This document shows, one piece after another, positions 1 to 9,524 of a DNA stretch of 64,000 bases; position 1 is the first letter of the stretch; every line of letters starts with the position of its first letter. The stretch spans positions 35,091 to 99,090 of the forward strand of contig NZ_KB905560.1 in NCBI RefSeq assembly GCF_000380965.1, given 5' to 3'. A program made the position numbers and the translations under genes. Source of the stretch: Paenibacillus ginsengihumi DSM 21568 (GTDB lineage: Bacteria > Bacillota > Bacilli > Paenibacillales > NBRC-103111). The notes below the pieces were generated by a model that saw only the letters and a program-made list of their open reading frames with translations, made no database searches and was not told the DNA's origin.

Positions 1-317
1 TTTTGCGGGCGATGGGCGTATCCTTCGGCCAGCTGATTGTTATGCTGGCGGGAGAGCAGGCGCTGATCTCGGGAGCGGCGATCATGATCGGCATCGTCAC
101 CGGCAATGCCGCCAGCCTGTTGTTCGTGCCGCTGTTCGAGCTGTCGTTCGATCCGAGCACGCAGGTGCCGCCGTTTCAGGTCACGTTCGACCCGCAGGAT
201 CAGATCCGGCTGTACTGGATCGTGACGGTTATGATTTCGCTAGGACTAGCTGTGCTCGGCTATATCGTCTCGCGCATCCGCATTCACCAGGCCGTCAAGC
301 TGGGGGAGGACGCTTAG
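1..317 (+). CDS. FtsX-like ABC transporter permease, C-terminal end (truncated by window)
   Basis: The open frame enters from the left edge and ends with TAG at 315-317, so only about the last 104 residues are visible. They begin LRAMGVSFGQL, the typical opening of the last FtsX/MacB-type domain. Two hydrophobic segments follow (about residues 13-45 and 70-92), with a polar loop between them, and the tail is IHQAVKLGEDA. FtsX-type permeases sit in the membrane with an ABC ATPase and act in lipoprotein, peptide or drug export or in envelope signalling. The partner genes would lie left of the window. The family call is good, but the substrate cannot be read from this fragment. Confidence 0.75.
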   Translation, partial: LRAMGVSFGQLIVMLAGEQALISGAAIMIGIVTGNAASLLFVPLFELSFDPSTQVPPFQVTFDPQDQIRLYWIVTVMISLGLAVLGYIVSRIRIHQAVKLGEDA

Positions 318-361
318 GGGCTAGTATGTTCCATCATTGTTGATTGTTGCCAATTCTGGAT

Positions 362-375
362 AGAAAACGATTTAA
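362..375. promoter_or_regulatory. Candidate catabolite/LacI-type operator before the GH127-like gene
   Basis: AGAAAACGATTTAA matches the cre consensus TGWAANCGNTNWCA at about 12 of 14 positions. It sits immediately upstream of the Shine-Dalgarno AAGGAGG at 374-380. The core GAAAACGATTT is identical to that of the stronger site at 16659-16672 before the GH140-like gene. This suggests shared control by CcpA or a LacI-family sugar repressor, which is inference. Confidence 0.35.
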
Positions 376-390
376 GGAGGCGAGCAAAGC

Positions 391-2127
391 ATGACAACGC
401 ATGCGCCGAATTTGATCCCCGACACCCTACTGCTGGAGGAACGGGCGGGGCACGTGCTCAAGGCGATTATCGGCATGGCCGACGAGGATCACGGATACAT
501 ACCTTTTTTCGCTGCCAATCTGATGGAGAAGCCCGCATATCTGACCCACGGCGATTGGGATTACGGCTCGAGCCACGGGCGCCTGATCGACGCCCTCATT
601 CTGGCGAGGCACATGACGGGGGATGAGAGCGGGCGCGATATCGAGGAGCGTTACCGGGCCAATTTCCTCAGTTTTTTCAAGGAGGACGGACTCAGCTACC
701 GGCAAAAAAATCCGAAGGCCCCGAACTGGGGGACGACCGCCAACATGATCGACCAGCGGGCCGTTCTTCTGGCGCTGACGACGTGGTACATGACAACCGG
801 CGATCCGAAAATCAAGGAGGTGGCGGATAAGCACGTCGCCGCCCTGAAGCGGATTGCCGTCAAGGAGCGGGACGTCTGGTATTACCCGGCCTCGGAGCAT
901 ACAACGGAAGGCTGGCCGTCCGCCAATGCCGTTCAGCTGCGGCTTGCCCCGGACCCGGCGGCGTTCTGCGGAAGGCTGATCATGCCGCTCATCAAATACT
1001 ACGAGCTGACGGGCAATGAGGACGCCTTCGAGCTGTGTCAGTTTTTTGCGGCGATGATCATGGAGCGCAGCGGGGTGTTCCTGCCGGACGGCAGCTTCAA
1101 TGACGCCCTGGCGTTCCGCAGCGGCCACTTCCATACGCGGATCGGCACGTTGGACGCCCTGGCCCGCTTCGCTTGGCATACGCGGAATGCGTCGATCATC
1201 CATTTCGTCAAGAAAAGCTACGATTGGGCGCTGACCCGATGCACCTCATTCGGCTGGACGCCGGGGGATATGCGCGAGCAGGCCTTCGAGCATGAAACAT
1301 GCTCGCTGGTCGATCTCATTGCCGCCGGCATCATGCTCGCCCGCAGCGGATACACCGAATATTGGGGCGTCGTCGAACGTTTCCTGCGCAACCACTTGAC
1401 CGAATCGCAGCTGCTGAATCTGGACTGGGTCGTCGACCTGCCGGACAAAAGCCAGGACGATCCCGGCATGAAATCGTACTACAAAGTGGCAGAGCGCGCG
1501 CGGGGGGCCTTCGCCGGCTATTCCGCTCCGAACGACTTCTGCTGCGACGTGGCCGAAGGACGGGGCCATACGAACGACCTGCAGACGTGCTGCATCGGCT
1601 CGGGGACGCGAGGCCTGTTCATGGGCTGGAGCCATATCGTGACAGAGACGGACGGGACGGTCAGCGTCAATCTGCTGCTGAACCGGGGCTCCCGCTGGCT
1701 CGACGTGAGCAGCCATCTGCCGCACGAGGGGCGGGTGGATCTGCTCGTGCATCGGCCGATCAAGCGACTGCTCGTGCGGATTCCGGAATGGGCCGGCTAT
1801 GCGAAGGTAGCGGCCCGCAGGGAACGCGGGGACGAGGCGTTTGTGCAGAGCGGCAGCGAGCCGAGCATGTGGCTGAACGGGCGCTTCCTCGTGCTGAGAG
1901 AGGTTCGCGAAGGGGAGCGGATTACCGTGACGTTTCCGCTCAAGCAGCGGCAGACGGTCGAGCAGGCGGTCGGCCAGCAGTTTATCGCCCAGTGGCGGGG
2001 CGACGATGTTATCCGGCTGACTCCCGAAGGGGTGCACCATCCGTTCTACAACCACCGGCAAATATTCGACAAAGCGCCGATGCGCGAGGGAAGCTACCGC
2101 AGGCTGGAGAAGGAATTGTACTGGTAA
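391..2127 (+). CDS. GH127-like (DUF1680 superfamily) glycoside hydrolase
   Basis: This 578-residue protein has no signal peptide, so it is probably cytoplasmic. The N-terminal two thirds read as an (alpha/alpha)6 barrel and the last 170 residues as beta-sandwich (for example LLVRIPEWAGY). Two signatures of beta-L-arabinofuranosidases are visible. HETCSLVDL at 301-309 places Glu302 and Cys304 like the E-T-C motif around the acid/base of HypBA1. TCCIGSG at 399-405 places Cys400/Cys401 like the CC motif that carries the nucleophile/zinc cysteine. GH127 enzymes release beta-L-arabinofuranose from plant glycans, including rhamnogalacturonan II. The start follows AAGGAGG at good spacing. An unsaturated-glucuronyl or other DUF1680-type activity cannot be excluded. 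Confidence 0.65.
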   Translation: MTTHAPNLIPDTLLLEERAGHVLKAIIGMADEDHGYIPFFAANLMEKPAYLTHGDWDYGSSHGRLIDALILARHMTGDESGRDIEERYRANFLSFFKEDGLSYRQKNPKAPNWGTTANMIDQRAVLLALTTWYMTTGDPKIKEVADKHVAALKRIAVKERDVWYYPASEHTTEGWPSANAVQLRLAPDPAAFCGRLIMPLIKYYELTGNEDAFELCQFFAAMIMERSGVFLPDGSFNDALAFRSGHFHTRIGTLDALARFAWHTRNASIIHFVKKSYDWALTRCTSFGWTPGDMREQAFEHETCSLVDLIAAGIMLARSGYTEYWGVVERFLRNHLTESQLLNLDWVVDLPDKSQDDPGMKSYYKVAERARGAFAGYSAPNDFCCDVAEGRGHTNDLQTCCIGSGTRGLFMGWSHIVTETDGTVSVNLLLNRGSRWLDVSSHLPHEGRVDLLVHRPIKRLLVRIPEWAGYAKVAARRERGDEAFVQSGSEPSMWLNGRFLVLREVREGERITVTFPLKQRQTVEQAVGQQFIAQWRGDDVIRLTPEGVHHPFYNHRQIFDKAPMREGSYRRLEKELYW

Positions 2128-2279
2128 ACGGAATGCGAAGCGGCGCTCCCGGCTGCCGGAACGGCAATCGGGAGCGGATTCCCTATGAACATGCTTGCAT
2201 TCCCCCATTAACTCGCTGGCGGCAAAGTTTTAATGTAAGGGTAGATATCCAACTTCAACAACAAGCAAAGGGTGATGAG

Positions 2280-5200
2280 ATGAAAAGGAGCGTATCTTGG
2301 CTGTTATCGCTGTCCCTGCTGGCGTCCGCCTGCCTTCCCGCCGCCCATGCGGAAGAGGCGGGAGCGGCTGCGCCGCCTGCGCCAAGCGCAGCAGTCCCTG
2401 CCGCAGCTGCGGAGCCTGTCAAGCTGTCGGACCATTACAGTGATTTGAAGGAATTGCCGAAGGAACTGAGAGAGCAATTCGACTTTTTCATTGCGGCCGG
2501 GGCGCTTCAACCGGAGTCGGAAAATTTCTTTGGCGCAGATAAAACGATCACGAACCAGGAATTTATGGAAGTGGCCAAAGTCATTTTTACATTCCCGGAT
2601 GATAAAACGCTTACAAAAGAGTCGGCCGCACCTGCCGGAGCTGGGGGCTCTCACTCCGCACAGACGGATCGCCAGTCCGGGACGGCGCAGACCGAAGGCG
2701 AGTCCGTGACGGCGCAGACCGAAGGCGAGTCCGTGACGGCGCAGACCGAAGGCGAGTCCGTGACGGCGCAGACCGAAGGCGAGTCCGTGACGGCGCAGAT
2801 CGAAGGCGAGTCCGTGACGGCGCAGACCGAAGGCGAGTCCGGGACGGCGCAGATCGAAGGCGAGTCCGTGACGGCGCAGACCGAAGGCGAGCCCGGCGCA
2901 GCGCAGGCCGAAGGCGAGTCCGGGACGGCGCAGGCCGAAGGCGAGTCCGTGACGGCGCAGCTAGACGGAGGCGAAGCCGCGCAACCAGCTGGCGAGGCCG
3001 TAGCTACGCCGCCTGCAAATAAGTCCGCCCCCAAGAAGCTGGACTATATCGAGGAATTATACAGAATCGGCCTCGTCAGCCGCACCGGGCGGGTGTATTC
3101 CCCTTCGAATACAATAGACCGGCAAAGCCTGGCCAAATATATCGTCACCGCTCTCGGATTTGCGGACGAAGCAAGGAAAGTTGCACCGATTGTCGATACG
3201 ACCCATTTAAACAGAGACGATGTGAACGAAGAATTAAGAGGCTTTGTGACGCTGGCGCTGCAAAAGAACCTGATGACCAGGCAGGAGAACGGCAGATTTA
3301 ACGGCGGCCGGATGGCGAACCGCAGAATGCTGGTCCAGGCTGCTTACGAGGCCAGAAAGCTTTACGCCGATATCGCCGCGGTGGAAGCGGGCAACGCGAA
3401 AGTCTCCATCAAGGAAGCCAGGCAGTCCGGCGCGAGCAAAGTTTCCGTCTCCTTCGACAATCCGGCTCCTGCAGGCGCATCGCTGACTATCACACGGATC
3501 GGCGCCGAAATGAAAGGAGAAGCCGAGTGGTCACCAGACCGGAAATCAGCGACGGTCACGCTCGATTCGAAGCTGACGAAGGGCATCTATACCGCCCAGT
3601 TATCCGGTTTGGACGAAGCGCTCGTCGGGACGAAGTCCGTTACATTTGAAGCAGAAGACGAACGGGTCGAAAAGCTGGAATTCGCCAATTCCTCCGATAT
3701 CTTGCCCCGTTCGAAGGTTACGATCGAGTTTCGCCAGCTCAATCAGTTCGGCGAGCAAACGACGCAGTCGGCCGGCAGCTTCGATATTCGCGTGGCCAGA
3801 GGCTTTACGCCGCAATATATGCCGGGCAAGCAGGCATTCACGCTCGATTTGAGCCTGGAGGACCGGGGCATCGGCATTCCGGTTACGATCATCGATCGGG
3901 ACAACCGGCTGACGCTGACCAAAATATTCCGGCTCGGGGATCGGGCAGTCGTCTCGCACATTGAGCTGGGCCAAATTACTTACAAAGGAAACGAGCCCTT
4001 CCTGACGCCCGGCAATAAAGTATACATCTCCTTCGCTGCGTATGACCAGTATGGCTTTCGCGTGTATGATCCGCAGGTGCTGGATGAAGGCATTATTAAA
4101 CGAATTTCAGGCGGCCGGGTATTCAAGAAAGATTACAGCGCCTTTTACGATTACGACAATGACGACAGCCCCGAATGGGAGCTGGAAGCGCTCGACGATG
4201 TGGAGAAGGATACCAAAGCGATCATTGACATGACTGCGCTGTGGAGCGGCCAGACGGTCACGACCGAAATCAGCGTGGTCACTCCGAAGAATGCGGCAAC
4301 TATCGATTTCGACGACCCGCTGCCGATTCTGGCCGACGGAGATGAGAACAAAATCGTAAACCTGAAAGTCAGGGATTCGGAAGGGTTAGAATTTACTGCA
4401 GACGAAATTGCCGAGCTGGCCAAAGCCGGCAAAATCAAGGTGACCAGCACCGGCGGCATCAAGCTGGGATCGGCGTCGGACGACGAAGGCCCGATCGGCA
4501 TCACCCGCAACAAAGGAACCATTCGCATTCAGAATGTAAGGGGAACAGGAAAAGCAACCATCGAAGTAAGGCTTACGGATACGAACAAAACCGCCACGGC
4601 CGAGTTTACGCTCAGGCCGGAGCGCGTGCCGGTCCAAATTGCAGCGGAGGAGACGTCCATTCTGTCGATGATCGTCCGCAGCGACAAAGCGGTGGAGAAA
4701 ACGACCAAGTTCACGATTCGGGACCAATACGACGAGGTTTACAATCTGAACAAGCCGGAGTACGCCGTCGACTTCACGCTGAACAAATACAGCGGCGCCG
4801 AGGGAGCCTTCACAGGCAAGCATGGCGGCAACAGCAAGATCATTTTGAATGACAAGCAGAACACCGTCCGGGTGCCGCTGAAGGACGCTTCGCAAAACTT
4901 CACCTTCATTGCCGATAAGAAGGAAGCCGGGATGTATAGAGTTACGGCAAGGATCGTCAAGGTCGTCCCCGATGACCAGGAGACGGACCTCTCCCAATGG
5001 AGGGTCACCCGAACGATGGGCAGCGGCATTGCCTGGGCGGAGTCGCACACATACGATGAGGTGGCGGATGATTTGCGCTACGAGATCGAGGTTCAGGGCG
5101 GCACGAAAGTATTCGCCACAGGCAAATATTTGGTCGACCGCGAAGTCGAGACAGGCAGGACGAAAGACATGGACAACGAGAACGCGACACCGGCCGATGC

Positions 5201-5867
5201 GGAATATATTTTCAAGCATTACAACAACCTGGCCCCGTCCGTGTCGGTGCTCGTCAAGGACAAGAACGGCACGCGGGTCGACGTTCCGGGCGTTTCGATA
5301 CGCAGCGGCTCGGTATCCGATCATACGGTCATCGCCATCGACAATTCCGGCGCCACGAAGCGTCTGCTCGGGCTGAATCCGGGGACGGCGACGGCGACGT
5401 TCGCGATCGATACGCCGAGCGGCACGAAGCTGGCCACTGCCGATATCACCGTGTTCCTTTCCAGTCTCATGTTCAAAGAACTGAAGGCCGGCAACAATAA
5501 CCAAACCAAAAATGTGAATTACCACGAGCTGACAGACCGTTTTATTTGGGACAAAAAGCTGATGGGCAACCTTCAGGTCATCGATACGGACGGCAACAGC
5601 TTTACCAACTCGGCTGAATTCGAGCTAGACAAAAACAGCGAAGGGCTAACACCTTTCCTGGAAAGCTTTGGCGTGCAAATTACGCTGTCCGACGTGACTT
5701 ACAAGCCGGGCACCCCGGATGAGCAGAAGGATAAGATCGAGATGACCAAGGATTACAAGCTCGTCTTTACCCCTCACGATCCGAATCAAATCAATCTGGA
5801 GAGCTTCAAGCTGACGATGTCCGGGCCGTACGACAAGAGCGCCTCGACGATCATCAGTGTCAAGTGA
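2280..5867 (+). CDS. S-layer-homology domain cell-surface protein with 9-residue repeat region
   Basis: This 1195-residue secreted protein has a signal peptide at residues 1-24 (MKRSVSWLLSLSLLASACLP, ending AHA). SLH-like module 1 is at about 45-105 (DFFIAAGALQPESENFFGADK). An acidic repeat tract follows at 127-225, made of eleven copies of AQTEGESVT-like units. SLH-like modules 2 and 3 are at about 245-355 (LDYIEELYRIGLV, RGFVTLALQKNLM). About 800 residues of Ig-like beta-rich segments follow. SLH modules bind pyruvylated secondary wall polymer, so the protein is probably an S-layer or surface component. The start at 2280 follows AAAGGGTGATG. The frame is open upstream to 1299, but that part is antisense-like shadow over the previous gene. 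A terminator follows at 5949. Confidence 0.8.
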   Translation: MKRSVSWLLSLSLLASACLPAAHAEEAGAAAPPAPSAAVPAAAAEPVKLSDHYSDLKELPKELREQFDFFIAAGALQPESENFFGADKTITNQEFMEVAKVIFTFPDDKTLTKESAAPAGAGGSHSAQTDRQSGTAQTEGESVTAQTEGESVTAQTEGESVTAQTEGESVTAQIEGESVTAQTEGESGTAQIEGESVTAQTEGEPGAAQAEGESGTAQAEGESVTAQLDGGEAAQPAGEAVATPPANKSAPKKLDYIEELYRIGLVSRTGRVYSPSNTIDRQSLAKYIVTALGFADEARKVAPIVDTTHLNRDDVNEELRGFVTLALQKNLMTRQENGRFNGGRMANRRMLVQAAYEARKLYADIAAVEAGNAKVSIKEARQSGASKVSVSFDNPAPAGASLTITRIGAEMKGEAEWSPDRKSATVTLDSKLTKGIYTAQLSGLDEALVGTKSVTFEAEDERVEKLEFANSSDILPRSKVTIEFRQLNQFGEQTTQSAGSFDIRVARGFTPQYMPGKQAFTLDLSLEDRGIGIPVTIIDRDNRLTLTKIFRLGDRAVVSHIELGQITYKGNEPFLTPGNKVYISFAAYDQYGFRVYDPQVLDEGIIKRISGGRVFKKDYSAFYDYDNDDSPEWELEALDDVEKDTKAIIDMTALWSGQTVTTEISVVTPKNAATIDFDDPLPILADGDENKIVNLKVRDSEGLEFTADEIAELAKAGKIKVTSTGGIKLGSASDDEGPIGITRNKGTIRIQNVRGTGKATIEVRLTDTNKTATAEFTLRPERVPVQIAAEETSILSMIVRSDKAVEKTTKFTIRDQYDEVYNLNKPEYAVDFTLNKYSGAEGAFTGKHGGNSKIILNDKQNTVRVPLKDASQNFTFIADKKEAGMYRVTARIVKVVPDDQETDLSQWRVTRTMGSGIAWAESHTYDEVADDLRYEIEVQGGTKVFATGKYLVDREVETGRTKDMDNENATPADAEYIFKHYNNLAPSVSVLVKDKNGTRVDVPGVSIRSGSVSDHTVIAIDNSGATKRLLGLNPGTATATFAIDTPSGTKLATADITVFLSSLMFKELKAGNNNQTKNVNYHELTDRFIWDKKLMGNLQVIDTDGNSFTNSAEFELDKNSEGLTPFLESFGVQITLSDVTYKPGTPDEQKDKIEMTKDYKLVFTPHDPNQINLESFKLTMSGPYDKSASTIISVK
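2658..2954 (+). repeat. 27-bp in-frame tandem repeat, 11 copies
   Basis: The consensus begins GCGCAGACCGAAGGCGAGTC and each 27-bp unit encodes AQTEGESVT. Eleven units lie between SLH-like modules 1 and 2 of the surface protein. The first unit is the most divergent (AQTDRQSGT), and later ones carry AQIEGES or AQAEGES variants. The near-identity of central units suggests recent expansion by slippage or recombination. Confidence 0.95.
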
Positions 5868-5948
5868 TGGCCTGAGCCTGACCGGCTTAAGCCTGGTGAA
5901 CGGCGCATTGGCGAACGAGATTCGTGCAACGTCACCGCATGACCGAAA

Positions 5949-5976
5949 GGCCCCTGCCGCATGGCGGGGGTCTTTT
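5949..5976 (+). terminator. Intrinsic terminator of the S-layer-homology gene
   Basis: CCCCTGCC, loop GCAT, then GGCGGGGG followed by TCTTTT, about 85 bases after the stop codon. The stem has one T-G wobble. The remaining bases up to 6188 show no convincing gene. Confidence 0.75.
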
Positions 5977-6188
5977 CGCCTGCCGCGTGCCCGAAGACTG
6001 ATGTACAGGCGGCAAGCGCCTCCGGCTCTCCAGCATTGGCGCAATCGGCCTATAATGACGGTCGAATCCGCTGCTTTTTTTGCTTGCCCCCGCTCGTATA
6101 CTTGCAATAGGCGCGCATAGCGGGCTATCTTTTCGCTGTTGTCCGAAAGGCTGCTTTAGCGTTGTGACAATGACTGGGGGTGAACCGT

Positions 6189-7511
6189 TTGGCTAAAAAA
6201 CGGTATGCGATCTGCGGCGTAAGCACAAGGGCCAACGGCATGTTTATTCGCCCGATGCTGGACACGTTTCAACCGCACTGCGAGATCGTCGGATTGCTCG
6301 ATGCCGATCCCGGCCGGTTCGCCAATTGCTTCCGCAAATTTCCGGCCATCAGCGGGGCGCCGACGTATATGCCCGATCAATTCGACCGGATGATTCAGGA
6401 GACGAAACCGGACGTCGTGATTGTCGCCGGACCGGACCATACCCATGCCGATTATATTGTACAGGCTCTGCAACGCGATCTGGATGTCATATCGGAGAAG
6501 CCGATGGTGACGAGCAGCGCGGATTGCCGGCGGGTTCTGGAAGCGCAGAGCCATAGCAAGGGCAAGCTGACGGTCGCTTTCAATTACCGCTACAACCCGA
6601 TACATACGCGCATTAAGGAGCTGGTGCGCGATGGGCGGATCGGCACGGTGACGACGATCGATTTGAACTGGTATCTCGATACGTATCACGGCGCGAGCTA
6701 TTTCAAGCGGTGGAACCGGAAGCGGAGCGCCTCCGGCGGTCTTTCCGTACACAAGAGCACGCATCACATCGATCTTGTCAACTGGTGGATCGGGCAAAAG
6801 CCGGTCGAGGCGTTCGCCTACGGGGCGCTCCATTATTTTGGCCCGCAGGGCGAGCTCAATCCGCTCAAGGAGGACGGCCGATACTGCGGCACATGCCGGG
6901 TGAAGCGGGACTGCGCCTATTACGCGCGCTGGTCCTCGCGCAGCAAAATCATCGTGCCGGAGGACGATCATTTGTCCAATATGGATGCGGTGCCGGGCGG
7001 AGCGTCCGGGTATCGGGCGGACGCCTGTATTTTCGATTCCGAGATCGATATCGAGGATGCGTACGCGGCGGTCGTCAAGTACGACCGGGGGGCGATGCTT
7101 AGCTACTCGGTCAATTTCTCGCTGCCGTATGAAGGATACCGGCTGGCCATTAACGGCACGAAGGGCCGGATCGAAACGATGGAAGTGATGTCGGGGCGCG
7201 CGGCGTTTCCGACAAGCGGGCAAACGATCGATTATTTTCCGCTGTTCGGCGGCAAAGAAACGATCCATGTCGTTCCCCGGCCGGGAGGGCACGGGGGCGG
7301 CGATCCGCTGCTATTGGAGGATCTGTTCCTCGGGCCTGATCCGGGCCTGCCGGACGATATCCTGGCGGGCGCGGAGGCGGGAGCGCTGTCGGTGCTGACT
7401 GGGGAAGCGATCTGGAAATCGGCGCATAGCGGCAGGCCGGTGCGGATATCCGAGCTGCTGGCCTGCGAATGTTCGGAGGAGGAAACGGGATGGCAGAAGC
7501 TGAGCAGATGA
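6189..7511 (+). CDS. Gfo/Idh/MocA family oxidoreductase (first gene of RuBisCO-like operon)
   Basis: An NAD(P)-dependent sugar or sugar-acid dehydrogenase of 440 residues, predicted cytoplasmic. The Rossmann start YAICGVSTRANGMF (a variant without the usual GxGxxG) leads to SEKPMVTS, the conserved EKP motif whose Lys helps catalysis. KSTHHIDLVNWW carries the usual active-site His region. A Cys cluster, CGTCRVKRDC (C-x2-C-x5-C), is seen in a subset of this family. The start is taken as TTG at 6189 because GGGGGTGA sits just upstream; GTG at 6180 is possible but lacks a Shine-Dalgarno. The 3' end overlaps the next gene by 22 bases, so the two are translationally coupled. In this operon it may oxidise a branched sugar such as apiose; the substrate is inferred. 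Confidence 0.8.
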   Translation: MAKKRYAICGVSTRANGMFIRPMLDTFQPHCEIVGLLDADPGRFANCFRKFPAISGAPTYMPDQFDRMIQETKPDVVIVAGPDHTHADYIVQALQRDLDVISEKPMVTSSADCRRVLEAQSHSKGKLTVAFNYRYNPIHTRIKELVRDGRIGTVTTIDLNWYLDTYHGASYFKRWNRKRSASGGLSVHKSTHHIDLVNWWIGQKPVEAFAYGALHYFGPQGELNPLKEDGRYCGTCRVKRDCAYYARWSSRSKIIVPEDDHLSNMDAVPGGASGYRADACIFDSEIDIEDAYAAVVKYDRGAMLSYSVNFSLPYEGYRLAINGTKGRIETMEVMSGRAAFPTSGQTIDYFPLFGGKETIHVVPRPGGHGGGDPLLLEDLFLGPDPGLPDDILAGAEAGALSVLTGEAIWKSAHSGRPVRISELLACECSEEETGWQKLSR

Positions 7512-9508
7512 ACTTGTACGAGAAGCTGGGACAATCGGGCATCGCCAATTTCGATGTGAAAAGCCAGCTGCCCAGATGGGTATACGAAGCCGCGATGCGC
7601 GCCGCCGCCAAGGGGGAAGAAGCGCGCGCGGCGATTCGGGATATAGAAGGGCTGAAGCGGCGCCAGCAGTACATCCGCGAAGGGATCGAGCGGTGCATCG
7701 GCGGTCTGCCCGAATCCGCTTCCCCGCTCAGGCCGAAAATTACGGGGACGGTTGCAGGCAATGGCTTTCGCGTCGAGAAGGTGATCTTCGAGCCGCGGCC
7801 TTGCGTCTATGCAACGGCGAACCTGTACATCCCGGACGGGACGGACGGTCCCCGCGGGGCCGTGCTGCTCTTGTGCGGCCACCGCGAGCAGGCCAAGCAT
7901 TGCGACGAATATCAGACGGTGTGCCACTACCTGGTGCATGCCGGCCTCGTCGTGATGGCGCTGGACCCGGTCGGCCAAGGCGAGCGGTTCGGCTATTACG
8001 ACCCGGCCACGCGGCAGGCGCCGATGACGAGCGTGACGGAGCATGAGAACGTCGGCCGCCAGTGCATTCCGCTGGGCGACAGCCTGGCTCGATACATGCT
8101 GCACGATGCGCTGCGGGCGATCGATTATTTGCAGACCCGGCCGGAGGTGGACCCGCAGCGCATCGGCGTCACCGGCCACTCCGGAGGCGGCACGCAGACA
8201 GCGCTGCTCATGATGTACGATCGGCGCATCGCCGCCGCCGCTCCCGGCGGCTTCATCATGAACCGTCCGTATTTCTTGCTCACCGGCAAGGCCCAGGACG
8301 CCGAGCAGAAGTGGCCCGGCTTCTCGGCGCTCGGCCTCGATCACGAGGATATCGTGCTGGCAATGGCGCCGCGTCCGGTGCGCATTCTGGCCACGACGTT
8401 CGATTCGGTTCCGATCGAAGCGCCGCGTCATAATGTGGCCGTCAACCGGAGATTTTGGGAGATGCACGGGCGGGGCGGCGACCTGGACATTTTCGAGGAG
8501 GAGAATGTGCACCGCTTTTCTCCCGGCCTGGCGAGGGCGGCGGCCGAATTTTTCGCCAGGCATCTGCTCGGCCGGGCGGCGGAGCTGGCGGATGCGGACA
8601 TTCGCTTAATTCCGGCCGAGCAGCTGTGGTGCACGCGCAGCGGCCAGGTGATGGGCGAGCTGGAAGGAGCCAAAAGCACGCATGACGAGACGCTGGAGCG
8701 GCTTGCGGCATGCGAGAAAGCCCGGCAGTCGTACCCGGAGGCCGAGCGGAAGCGGCGAGCGCTCGAATGGCTGAGCGCCCGCGTCTTTGCTCCCCGGCAA
8801 GGCTGCGAGCTGAATCCGCGCTTGGCGGGCGGCGGCGAGGTGAACGGGCTGTGGGTTATCCGCACCGTCTGGTGGAGCCAGCCGGGGCTATTGAACCACG
8901 GGCTGCAGTTTTTCCCCGCCAGCGCCGCGCAGCGCAAGCTGCCGGTGACGATCGCGGTGTGGGACGGCGGCACGAGCCGGCTGGCGGAGCATGCGGAGTG
9001 GATCGAAGCGACGTGCGCCTCGGGGCGGATGGCGCTTGTGCTCAATCCGACGGGCATCGGGGCGCTGCTGCCGCATCTGAACTCGCCGACGGAGAAGCCG
9101 TTCAAGCGCTTCGGCGTGATGGACCGGCATACCGACGAGCTGATGTGGCTCGGGGACAGCATGGCGGCGCTGCGCACCTTCGACGTGCTGCGGGCGGTGG
9201 AGCTGGCTGCCGGTCTGAAAAACGCCGACCCCAGCGATATTCGCCTGTACGGCAGCGGCCGCTATGCGATCTATGCGGGGCTGGCCGGATTGCTCGATGC
9301 GCGCGTGCGCGGCGTCCGAATGGACCGGCCCATAAGCAGCCTGGCCGACTGGATTCGCGAGCCGTATTACGACGAGACGGATTCCCTCAGCTTCCTGATT
9401 CCGGCGATGCTGCGCTATTTCGATTTGCCGGATATGGACAGATGGCTTGCGGAAGAAGGAAGACTGTCTGCATCTGACAACGAAGCGGCATGCCCTTCGG
9501 CAGGCTGA
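7490..9508 (+). CDS. Two-lobed alpha/beta hydrolase (acetyl-xylan-esterase-like)
   Basis: This 672-residue cytoplasmic protein belongs to the prolyl-oligopeptidase/acetyl esterase-like hydrolases. The N-terminal lobe has the oxyanion strand AVLLLCGHREQ, the turn MALDPVGQGERFGYY and the nucleophile elbow GVTGHSGGGTQTAL (GxSxG). The C-terminal lobe (about 340-672) looks like a second alpha/beta-hydrolase fold with a degenerate elbow, YGSGRYAIYAGLAG. The start at 7490 follows GGAGGAGGA; an in-frame ATG at 7469 lacks a site. It is the second gene of the operon, 16 bases before the racemase-like gene. It could deacylate an imported sugar or open a sugar lactone before the RuBisCO-like step. Both roles are inference. 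Confidence 0.7.
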   Translation: MAEAEQMNLYEKLGQSGIANFDVKSQLPRWVYEAAMRAAAKGEEARAAIRDIEGLKRRQQYIREGIERCIGGLPESASPLRPKITGTVAGNGFRVEKVIFEPRPCVYATANLYIPDGTDGPRGAVLLLCGHREQAKHCDEYQTVCHYLVHAGLVVMALDPVGQGERFGYYDPATRQAPMTSVTEHENVGRQCIPLGDSLARYMLHDALRAIDYLQTRPEVDPQRIGVTGHSGGGTQTALLMMYDRRIAAAAPGGFIMNRPYFLLTGKAQDAEQKWPGFSALGLDHEDIVLAMAPRPVRILATTFDSVPIEAPRHNVAVNRRFWEMHGRGGDLDIFEEENVHRFSPGLARAAAEFFARHLLGRAAELADADIRLIPAEQLWCTRSGQVMGELEGAKSTHDETLERLAACEKARQSYPEAERKRRALEWLSARVFAPRQGCELNPRLAGGGEVNGLWVIRTVWWSQPGLLNHGLQFFPASAAQRKLPVTIAVWDGGTSRLAEHAEWIEATCASGRMALVLNPTGIGALLPHLNSPTEKPFKRFGVMDRHTDELMWLGDSMAALRTFDVLRAVELAAGLKNADPSDIRLYGSGRYAIYAGLAGLLDARVRGVRMDRPISSLADWIREPYYDETDSLSFLIPAMLRYFDLPDMDRWLAEEGRLSASDNEAACPSAG

Positions 9509-9524
9509 ATAGGAGGTTGAAGCG

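Noticed and set aside
1299..2279. 327-codon upstream extension of the S-layer-homology gene
   Set aside because: It overlaps the GH127-like gene in another frame, has Arg/Gly/Ala-rich shadow composition, and would bury a good signal peptide that starts at 2280 behind a ribosome site.
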